64,000 nt of DNA. Origin: Metallyticus violacea. Its lineage: Eukaryota; Arthropoda; Insecta; Mantodea; Metallyticidae. Below, piece by piece: positions 47,301-59,300 of the stretch (its first letter is position 1; each line of letters opens with the position of its first letter). Below the pieces are notes generated by a model. The model did no database searches and was not told the DNA's origin. It saw nothing but the letters and a program-made list of their open reading frames with translations. The stretch spans positions 69,541,001 to 69,605,000 of the forward strand of contig CM060831.1 of the NCBI GenBank assembly GCA_030762175.1. Direction: 5' to 3'. Made by a program: the position numbers and the translations under genes.

Positions 47301-50300
47301 GGTTGAGTTCACCAGATTGAGTTCATCAAGGTGTGGTTCTTAGTGAGAATAAATAACTCTCACATCATGAACATGCATTGTTGGTAAAAATGTAGCTTAT
47401 TAACTTTGACACATCTTCTCAAATAGGGAAATAAAACAAAATCAGTAGTTTTGAGAAAGCATTAAAAGCTCAAAATAAGTACAGTTTTAGGAATTTTAGG
47501 ATATAATCTCTTTTGGGTTAAATTATTTAGAACACATTTTATGATTTCACTTATTGGAAATTTAATCAGGACATGTTTTATGGACCCTCATCCACAATCC
47601 TCAGCTGTTAAACGACTGGAATGGGGTCCATGAAATATGTCCTGAGCAAATCTCCTATAAGTGAAGCCATAAAGAGTGTTCTAAATAGTTTGATTCAGAA
47701 TAGATTATTAATGCACATTTCACTGTGTTAGATTACAAATTGAATTAATATTGAAATTTTAGGATATACTTGTTAATACCATAATTTAGAACATACAACA
47801 GTGGTCATATGATTTAGTCATTCTTAGTTTATCCATGTTGCTGATGTATTGTATTGGAAAACATTTCTGTATCTTCATAATCACCAATTACCACCATCCA
47901 GGGCATTAAAACAAGATTTTACACCTGTCACTAGAGAGAACAAATGTAATTGCTGCAAACTAAAAAATGAGAGACATAAGATCTGCACTTTATTGCAGTG
48001 TGTGCATATGTAAAGGCATTTTTCTTTTAAAAACATTGAAGGTTATAAGCACACTTTCCATATACAAAGGAATTCTAAAAATTCTCAACCTGACCAAGAA
48101 AATACCAGATTTAAGAGAAATAAAGGTGTTTAATTTTTCAACATAAGTCACCTTGTAAATCAGTACATTTAGTCCAATGACTTTCTAACATTTTAATACC
48201 CTTAGTATATTAAGATTTGTCCAAATGTATTGGTTGTTGATTTGGTTAATTTACGGATGCTCTATAACATCTCAGGTCATCAGTGTCCCATTCAATTCAG
48301 GGCTTGAAACAGCTGATCAATTTTGCTCAGAGGCCTCTTATTTCAGGCTGAGGTTCTTTTTCATGCCGTAAATGTACAACACGAGACCCAAGGCTTTACT
48401 TCCCTTCCAAATGAAGCCATACTTAGGATTTTTTATGCCTGAAAAAATCCATCAATCCTAGCCGGGTTTGAACCTGCGATCTTGGGTTTAGAAGGCAAGT
48501 AGGTTACCACTACACCACCAGGACTGACCTGTCCAAATGTGGAAATGTCTGAAATTCAACCTCATCATTTGATCTGAATTTTTGTCCACCCAGTCATTTC
48601 TTCAGGTTTTGGAACAAAAAGCAATGGCTGGCTGCCAGATCCAGTCTTTACCAAAAACTTTGTGTAAAATGTAATAGACAGAGCCTTTCAAAGTCTTTGC
48701 AATGTCAGCCAACTCGCATACCTTCAATTGGTGATCATTTAAGTTTAGCATTTTGAATTTTTGTCACAATCTCGTTAATCATAGCAGTTTTGGAACACCC
48801 TGAGCATTCATCGTCATGATTAATGTACACCATGCTTAAATTCTGCAGTCCGCTTTTAAACAATTGAAAGAGAAAGAGAAGAATCCTTTAGTGTGGAATC
48901 TAAATTCTTTTCCATTTCTGTTGAGGTTAAACCTTTCAAAATGAACTACTTTAACACAACTCATATTTCAGTTTTATTCATTTTGTAGAAAATGTTAACA
49001 CTAGTTTGTTTTCATGGTTGTCACAAACAAGTGACGTTACTTAACGCGTCTGAAACTTTACAGACTGCATACTTGATATTATCAAGTTTAGCAATGTGAA
49101 TTTTTGTCACAATCTCGCTAATCATAGCAGTTTTGGAACACCCTGAGTGTTCATCATCTTGATTGATGTACACCATGCTTAAATTCTGCAGTCCGCTTTT
49201 AAACAATTGAAAGAGAAAGGGAAGAATCCTTTAATGTGGAATCTAAATTCTTTTGCATTTCTGTTGAGGTTAAACCTTTCAAAATGAACTACTTTAACAC
49301 AACTCATATTTCAGTTTTATTCATTTTGTAGAAAATGTTAACACTAGTTTGTTTTCATGGTTGTCACAAACAAGTGACGTTACTTAACGCGTCTGAAACT
49401 TTACAGACTGCATACTTGATATTATCAAGTTTAGCAATGTGAATTTTTGTCACAATCTCGCTAATCATAGCAGTTTTGGAACACCCTGAGTGTTCATCAT
49501 CTTGATTGATGTACACCATGCTTAAATTCTGCAGTCCGCTTTTAAACAATTGAAAGAGAAAGGGAAGAATCCTTTAGTGTGAAATCTAAATCCCTTTGTA
49601 TCCTTTCAAAATGAACTAGTTTAACACAACTCGTATTTCAGTTTGATTCATTTTGTAGAAAATGTTAACACTAGTTTGTTTTCATGGTTGTCACAAACAA
49701 GTGACGGTACTTAACGTGTCTGAAACTTTACAGCCTGCATACTTAAATATCGTAGTAATTTAGCTATCTTCATGAAATCTCTGAGTGAGGTTGAGAACTT
49801 TTAGAGCACCCGTCATAAATTGGAATGAGGGACGGAAGAAAAATAGTGTTATTTGTATGAAGGTAATTTGAAAAGTTCTCAGAGTGATCTACATATACCA
49901 GTGGTAGTTCCAAGCTTGTTATGGCATCAAACTCTCCCATCTTTCTTAGGAGCACCTGTGCAATAATACTCTATTCAGTAGATAGCTGTAGTGCATACAT
50001 TAATTGTTGAAGTAGATGTATATGTATTGAAAAAACAGAATATTGTGCATTAATAAATTACTTGGTTCAAATTCATATCAATATTAAAAACACTTCAAGT
50101 CAGTCATGGGCAATTCAGGATCTAAGGTGCCTAACTATTGGTCCCTGCATGCTTCAGTAGTACATAATCACCAAAAATATATGGCAGGCAAGATCAGGCT
50201 TCTAAAGAGAATACTAGACAAAGAGTGCTTTGGAGTGAGGGAGGGGGAGAGAGTAAATGCTTAACACTAAAGTGGGGATAGGCAGGCATTTAAAAGAATG

Positions 50301-53300
50301 CTTCTAATTGATATGGCGTACAACATGTACATTTGATTTTGGTTTCATGAAGGACTCACTTAATGCCTGTCTAACTTACAAATGCATAAATATATTTATA
50401 CAAAATCTAACATTTTTGCAATGAAAAGTATTGGAATTGTATATATTTATGCAAATGCATTATAATAGAATTATTTATTTATAGCTTAACAAAATAGTGC
50501 ACTTATGAACTAATCAGATAAAAATAAATCATTCTTTATAATTGATATTGTTGTATGATTCAGTTTAACTAAACACTCATTATGCTTCACACTGCCATGG
50601 GTGGCCGAGGTTGTTAAGGTGCAGACTCATGAGCAGGAGGTCTGGGGTTCAAATTCTGCCAGGACCGTTCTCCCTGACTGAGGTTTTTTCCAGTTTTCCT
50701 CAGTCTTCATAACTGGCAAAAGCTGGGAAGGTACCCTAAGCTTAGGCCTGGAACATTTCCTTACTTAATTAAAAAAAATTCTTTCCCAATATATCATTTC
50801 GCATATCACCAGTTTCACCGCCTGTGGTGCATCAGTAGTAAAAACAGGCATTAAACACCATTAAAAAAAAATAAATAAATAAATAATGCTTCATTTACTT
50901 GTCATAATATATAGAACCAGTTTCCAGAACATTTTGTTCTCATCAGCCAGGCTAAAATTCAGTTGAATTCTAGCCTAGTTGATGATGGGAACAAAATGTT
51001 CTCGACAAGTAAGTGGAGCATTAAGAGTGTTTAGTTCAACCAAATCATACAATAATATCAATTATATGATTTGCTTCATTGTGCAAGTTCCATTTTACAT
51101 TTTGATTTTTAAATCATTCTTTGTTTACACGTTAAAAATATGCAGCTTTTAGGAGACTTATAACTAATTTATTATTTACTTTGCCAAAGATCAATAACTT
51201 CTTCAATATAGATTAAAAAGTGGGGATTTTCACATGAAATGTACTATAATATAACAAATTATTTGTGAGGAAATCACTCAAATTTCACTAGTTTTGTTCC
51301 ACTTACTTGATGGATGGGAATGACGAAGAGGATGATGGAGGGAAATGTAGAAAGAAGTGTAATCTTAGAAGTATAACAATTTATGGATTTACAGTTTATG
51401 TAGGGGAGGTGAGGAAGAAATAATAAAGAATAATCAGATAGTTAATGATTGATAAATTGAATAGGGGAGGGAATAGGAGTAAATTAGATTAAAAACAGAT
51501 TATTATACGCCAATAACATGAGTGTTAGTGTGTATGTAGTCCTAAAGAAATAGTAACTCACAAGTATGTGATAATAGTTGAATGAAGTGTTTAGAATTAA
51601 ATATTGTAATGGAGTCATAATGATATGTATTAATTTTATATTTTCAATGAGTATTATGAAATTGATGAAGGCAGATCTTATTGTAATATTTAAAATTGTA
51701 TGTTGATGTAAAGAGAAATAAATTCAAATTCAAATACTTAGACATGTTTGCAAGGCTGTTGCCTTTGTTTCACTGTACTGATAATGGAACAAAACTAGTG
51801 AAGTGTGAGTGATTTCCTCAGAAACAATTTGTTAGATTTCTTCAATATTTGTTTTCACATTAATAGCAATTTTTATTCAAAATGATAATCGCTGATAATG
51901 TGCACCAAGGCTGGATTTACAGAGTTTTAAGGTGGATTTTGCCAAACATTGATATTATTTGTACTAAAACTTAAATATTTGTGAGTAATATCCTTTTGGA
52001 AAATTGTTGTTAAAACTGAGGAAGACTGCCTCAAACATTGCTATCTGAGATTGTCGTTCATACACACCAATCATATCAGTTTATAATGTTTGTAAAGAAC
52101 TGCCATGGGCCACAAAGGGAAATATCAGGAAGCATAGGGGGTAACAGCATGTATGCTTGGTCAGAAGGAAGGGAAAAGATGAAGTTGCCTGCCTGTAACC
52201 TCAGCCATGATCTTGTACGTAAACCATCATATTCATGAGCCTTAGTTGCCTATCTGTACTTTGGGAGAATTGGCTACAATATTTTTTAATTTCAAAGTCG
52301 ATAACCATTTTGAAAGACTTCACTAAAGCTTGGAAGTTGATCCTTAGATGGCAGAGATTGGCTGTAACACCCAAAATTATAAAAAAAAAAAAAAAAAAAA
52401 GTACATAATTGATATTGGAGGATTGCAAATGCAGGGACCCTGTTGGAAATGGGTAGGGATGGTGTGAGAGGTTGAGTAATGGAGAGAGTTTTGAAGTAAT
52501 GGTTTAGGATACAGCAGATGTCAAAGGTTTCTTTGTTAAATGAATGTTTAAAATTTCAGGAGTCTGAAGTAGGGGATTTTATATTGGGTAAACAAAGTTG
52601 GGGAAGAGTTAACAAGAAATTGAATGGGGGAGGTATGGTTAAAAATAAGTGATTTGGAGGGAGGTTTTTAGAAACAGATTAGAGTAAGGTTTGAGGATAT
52701 AGATGGAGAGACATTACATTTTATAATGAGGGGGAAGGGGTCACTAGTGTTCTATCACGAGATAAAAGGGGATATTAAAAGATATAGATATATTAGTAAG
52801 AATGATAAGCAGGAGAGAGAGGGGATGGCTCGTTTTAGATTGGGAATCTGAGGCCTAATGGGTTTTAGAAGTAATTTTGAGCAATTAATTTGCCCTATAA
52901 TGTGAAAATTTCGAAAATGTGTAACATGTTTGAATGCTCAGTAAAAGTAAATGGAGACAAAAAGCAATATATAATAAATGGTTGAAGTTAAATAAGAAAA
53001 TTGCAGGAAACAAAATGTTTGGTGACCAAAGACAAATTAGGAATCTTGGGGGATATTTGTATAGAGTTAAGAACAAATGGCTATAATCAATGAAGAGAGA
53101 TGATCTGCAAGTTTGATTGTATTTGCCTTGTATAATTGGCTGGTAGTGGTATTGTGATTATGTATAGTAGATTAAAAATTTAAATGTTTATGGATGTAAG
53201 CTAGTTAAGGGCAGGGGTTTCTACAAATGAAAATAGATTTATTGCTAATTTTTGGTAATTACTAAATTGTATAAAATGTTTAGTTTACGTTATTATAGGT

Positions 53301-56300
53301 TTCTTTGTTTAATAGAAGGTGCTATGCCAAAGTCCTCTGGGTAGTCCAGAAGGAACCTACTGATGAACTGAGGACTGGGGAAGGCTTAGCAAACACTGTT
53401 AAATATAGTTAGCTGAATGGTGAAAATTAGTATATCAATGAAAATTTTTGTATCAAAGTGATTTAAAATATTAGCCTAATAGACCCTGGGTTAGAACCAG
53501 GGCATGTTGTAATATTTGTGAGCTTAGTGTTATTGAAATAAATATAAATATTGGAGGATTCCTTATTAAAATTGCATGAAATTGTTTGAAGCTGTAGGCA
53601 TTTCAACACAATGGGTATATAATGTTTATGGAGAAGTTATTAATGAAAAATTTTCAAAACAAGATGATTGCTATGATTTCTAACTTAATAAAAATAATTT
53701 GGAATGAAAATTTATAAGCAAAATTTAGTACATTTCCAGAGCAATCAAATAAGTTATATGCTTTGATTATAGCATATAAGAGACATGGATATACTACTGT
53801 ACACTAGAAACAAAATTGTGATCAGAATACTGGAAAGAACATGATTCATTACTGCCAAAGAATGCAAAGACCGTGAAATTGGTCAGAAACACTATGGTTT
53901 TAGTGCTAAAGGATCCTGCTGTTCAACTATCCTCTTACTGGTACAATCACTACTTCACTCCCACTTATATGTGTTGTTGCAGTGCCAAAAATTAGTGAAT
54001 TGAATATAATTTGCTATTTCATTTCTCTTATTCCCCTGATTTGGCTCCATCAGATTTCTGTCTCTCCCCAAAGCTGAAAAATTTTTATTAGTAAGGGAAC
54101 TTTTAAGATTTTTTTTTTTTTTTTTTTTTTAAGGCTTGAAGTAGTCCTGCTTTTGTGGTTGTAAAGGCTTTGGAACATTGTTGGAACAAAAATTACATAT
54201 TAACATTAAGGGAGTTTATGTAAAAAAAGTAGAATAAAAGAAAGAAAGCAAAGAGCTAATTCCTTTTTCATACTTCAGTTTGAGAACTTTTTAAATTTCC
54301 CTCTAATTATGCTAATTCCATGAGTGAACAAGGCCAATGGGCTTTGCAGGAAAATGCAGGCAGTAGTAATGAAAAGTATATATTGAGGCTTCACTATAAA
54401 TTGTTCACTAATTTAAATCACATTTACATTAATTTTGTTCTTTGTGTAATGTGCACTTACAGTTTGACAGCCAAGTGATCGACTCTCTGAAGGCTGAGGT
54501 GGATCAAGTGCTAGATGCAGCTGTTAGAACTGAAATGAAGGAGATCAAAGGTCTAGAAGAGCGTCTCTATGGTCTGGAACAGCTCATGGTAGAAACAAAG
54601 CGAATAGTTCAAGAACAGAACGATCTGACACAGGTATTAGCATGGGCAAAAAATGCAAGTATAAGAAGCATTAGGACATTCTAAATTCCATCACATTACA
54701 TTTATTTACATAGGACTGCCTCCATGGCCTAGTGATAGCATTGTGACCACTAACCCAGAGATCCTGGGCTAGGATTCTGGTCAGTTCCAACCATTTGGGG
54801 AGGTATTTCAGTTTTTCCTTACCCTGAGAATGTGAATGCCAGATAGCTTTAAGGACCCAAGGACTCCATTTTTATTTGTGTCATAATTAATTCATTTCAT
54901 TCATCCATAGGTGTAAGGATCCCACTAGTACATCATAATCATATCACCATCCTCTCACACTGGAACGATGTAGCAGTACCCTATGAGAGGGAGGATGAAT
55001 AGTGTCAAGTGTCTCAGAATCTTTTCAAAAGGATTCAGGCATGTTTCTCTGCAGACAGGTGGAACATGTACATTGATTATGAGTAAAGTATTTATTAATT
55101 ATCGGACATTTCACATCCAAGTAATACCTTAGCATCACACTAGATGGCATTTCAACCAATTAGTTGATCATCTATCCTAAGTGTAACTAAATGGTTCATA
55201 TGGTTCATCGGGACCTGGAAACTGCTGACAAATAGAAATGTCAAAGAAGAAGGGGGCAAAAAAGCATTAATTAGTATTTATATTAATAAATAATGAAAAA
55301 TAAAAAAATGTATGCTATGAATTCTGATTTCTCTTATCATTGGCAAAATTAATTTCCAATTGCACAGCAGCATTTTTTTTAATAAAGTATAATGCCTGTT
55401 TTTACTGCTGAAGCACTACAAGTGATACACACTAGTGATATGTGAGATAAAATGATAAATTGAAGAATTTCTTTCTTTCATAATTTTTTAAAATTTTTTT
55501 TTTAAGTTTTAAGATAACTCCCCATCACTTGAAAATGAGGGTAAAACCTCAGTCAGAGAAAATGACTCTCATGGGAACCGAACCCCAGACCTGTGCTCAC
55601 AAGTCGATACCTTAATGACCTCATATGTTGGTACATAGTGGAATGAAAACCCTGTCGTTGCCATAGTGTCTAAAAAGATCCTGTGTTGGTGTTTTAGTTA
55701 TTAAAAAAACATAATTTGAGTTCATGTTAGTATGGTTAAAGTCCTCTGACTATTAGAGCAGAAAGAAAAATTGGTAAGTTCATATCTCAAAATATTAGAC
55801 TACTGTAGACAGCTCATTAGTTTTAATCTTTTAGAGAATTTAATACATATGCATTTTGAAACATTTTCAGTCATTCCTGTCAAACCAGACAAGGGCCAGC
55901 AATCTGGGAGACCCATCAATACTTCCTGACTTATGTGCATCTCATAGAAGACAGCTGTTGGTGATGCTTGCCAACCATCAGCATCTGTTGGATATCCGCT
56001 TGAGATGTACCCGTGCTAAGGAAGAGCTGTGTCAGAATTTGCATATGAGGCTCAAGTGGGTGATGTATGTGGAAAACATGATGTGTGATGTAGGCAACCG
56101 TCTCATGATTTACCACGAGAAACTCAAGCGCTTACGTCGACATTTAGATGGTATACAGCAGATTCACTTGTCCCCACAAATGTATGTGAATGCTGTTGGT
56201 GAAGTGGTGCGCAGGCGCACATTCTCTCAGGCATTCCTTATGGTGAGTATTATTTAAAATTAATTCCAATCTAAACATGAATGTTATTTGATTAAAATCA

Positions 56301-59300
56301 TTTGAGATATGTCGACCTAAACACTCTTATTGCTCCCTTTACTTGTTGTAAAGTATGGTACTGGTTTCGAAGATGAATGTCCATACTTTACAACAAGTGG
56401 AGCAATAAGAGTGTTTAGGTCGACATATTTCAATTGATTTTAATCTGTGTTACTTCCATATATTTTTTAAAAAGAAGTTTTTAAAAAATTTAAAATATAT
56501 GAATGTTATTCTTAATTTCTTTGCCAATTGTTACTTTTTGGGTAGGAAAAGTCATTAAGTGCATGCCATTGAATGTGATAATTGATAATGAACAAATTCA
56601 CTAATAGCAATTTCATTTAAATGACTTGTCAGAAAGAATTATCTAGTTGTCCAAGTGGAACTTGGTGTTATCTTCATGAGCAAGTATAAATGTGATCAAA
56701 GAATATGATAATTTTTAATAATATTGGAATATTTTTTGCATAGGATAGCTGGAAGTATGAAAATATATATTTTAATATGAAAAATGTTTCTTTATTTCAA
56801 AACACAACTAAGCAGATGTGTGCACGTTTTTGCTTTTTTAATTGATTTATTTATTTTTATATTTCTTTGTAAAGCAGCAAAATCTTTACAGATATTGGCA
56901 ATATTTTGAAATTGTTTTGCAGTGGGCAAGTGATTTAGCATGCCAGCTACTTGCCGTCCACAACGAAGAAGTAGCACGCCGTAAGGACTTCCAGAGCCAG
57001 TTTGAAGGTCACTTTCTTAATATCTTGTTTCCAGGAATGGAAGACTTACCCCCACCATTTGCTACACAGGCTCCCTCTCCCTTTGACATGGGTCTGCCAA
57101 AGGTAAATAGTTAATAGGTTTAACAAAAATATAGGCAAAGCTTTTAAAATGTTCTTTTTAATTTCATTATTATAGCCAGTAGAACTTTTTTTTAGAATTT
57201 CCATTGCATTACAATGGACATACATTCACTGCTAATAGATTGCTAAAGCATCGTGTAATCAGTTTAACAATGCATGTTTTAAAGAGTTAGCTTTAATAAG
57301 ATACATTATATTTGCAATGTTAAAATCAATAATAAATGCTAATTATAACTAATTAGCTAATCATGTAATTAACAGTATTGTATGATTGAGTCAAACTACA
57401 CACTCTTAAATTTAGTGCATGTTTCACAGACATTGTCTGCATCAGCAGTTAACCATCAACAACAGACAATATGTCTGTGAAATGCTTGTTTTTCATTTTG
57501 GGGAAAATATATACTGGTGTATTGGCAGGAAGACTGCATGAATGGGCAGAGAAGGAAGGTAAACTCAGAGTGTTTCAGGCAGGTTTTAGAAAATGAAGGA
57601 GAACACTAGATAATATAATGATTATGCACTATTGTGGATAAATATTTGAGAAATAAAAACGGAAAAGTGTACATTTTCTTTGCAGACTTTGAAAAAACAT
57701 TTGATAAAATATATAGGGGTGTCTTGGTTTATAAGTTAAAAAGAAAAGGAGTGAATAATCAATTCTTGCTGGGATTACAAAGATTATATGATGGAAAGAG
57801 ATTTTGTGTTAGGTGAATAGGATCACAGATTATACGACTCAAAAATTGGATTTAGGCAAGGGTGCAAGTTAGCTAAGAATAAGTCAACTAAGAAAGGGGA
57901 TAATGAACTGCTCTTTCTGTTTATAGAATTTGTCCTCAAATATAAAAAATGCTTGATTTATGCACAACTTAGTGAATTCAATGTATTCTTTGATGTGTCC
58001 TTCTGTTAGGTAGGCTGATTGTAACCATTTTCTTAGAAAAACTAATAATTTATTCTGTGGTATGCTGGAAAACAGGACTTTGGCATCAAAAGAAACCAGT
58101 GTGTTGTTCGGGGATAATCTTTTTATCTTTAATTTTATTGATGAGGTCCATGGAGTTTCTTAAACTTAAGATATCAAATTTTGGTAGTGAATGGATCTGT
58201 AATGATTACTGTTAGCTAAACAGTAGATCAGAGTATTTATGTTGTTAATAATGGGTCTCATACTTCTCTCAGGTTTGTGGATCTTTAGAAGGCCATATTC
58301 CTGGCTAAAGATGTGTTGTGGACTTTTATTTTGTAACGATCAGTTTTTGGAATCAGGGTATTATTTTCCAAAAATTCTTCCATGGATTTAATGCATTTGC
58401 TCAATGGCTCTGTTTTTACTTCGACAAATTCGTCACTACTTAACAATTCTAGCATCCTTTATTTGTAGTCTTCTTTATCTAAAATAACGATTTTATTATC
58501 TTTTCAGCCTTTGTGTATATTACATTTTTATTATTAAGAGCTTTTGTTAGTTTTTGATAACATCTTGTGCAGAAATTATTATTTCTTATTTCCTGTAGTA
58601 TTTTTTTCGAAGTTTTCCTAACAAAAGTTTTGTCTGTTATGTTTAAATTCTCTATTGCTAGCTCTATATCTGCTTATATACTCATCTAGATTACATGAGA
58701 AACCTACACATGTGTTAATACCTTTGTTTAGGAATTCCATTTCTTCTGAGTTAAAACTATCTTTAGAGAGGCTGATGATATTGAGGTTAGGTTTGGGAAT
58801 AATGTTTTCTTTTTCCAACTGATTTTATACAATTTTTTAAATTTTCTCTTTTGGCAAATGACTTTTTGTTTTACTCATAAACTGATAAATTCAAAGGAAT
58901 TTCTTTCCAAATTTTCCCAAATTGCTGTGTCTAACGGTTTTGATAATTTTAAATGTAATTCATACAATTCCAAATCGATTTTGACAACCTCTCCATAGTG
59001 CTTACATTTTTCCTACTCAAGACCTTTCTTTTCCACTGCTTTTTGTCCTTGGCTGTCTTTGTTAAGCTTTACCAATTTTCTTTGTTCAAGAAATGTATGT
59101 CTGCCGATCTTAACCTTCTTCTTTAAGTTCCAGAAATTGTTTAATTTCTTGTTTATGATGATTTAGATGTATGTTGAAGACATCAAGCTCACAATTAGAA
59201 GGGATAGTTCTTACCTTGTATTCCATTTTGTTATTTCCTGATCCATATTAGTTTTTTTTCATTTGGCTTGACAGCCATATAATTTTAATATTAATTCAAT

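Larger units (their letters stand above)
50536..51075. repeat. Fold-back element, subfamily 2, with nested SINE
   Basis: Left arm from AATTGATATTGTTGTATGAT (50540) with TAACTAAACACTCATTATGC; right arm ending AATAATATCAATT (51052-51064). The left arm is split by the SINE at 50590-50885. The inner arms carry hammerhead sequences. Confidence 0.75.

Noticed and set aside
53480..53510. GGGTTAGAACCAGGGC as a tRNA gene part
   Set aside because: No acceptor stem or A box can be assembled; it lies in LINE 3' sequence.
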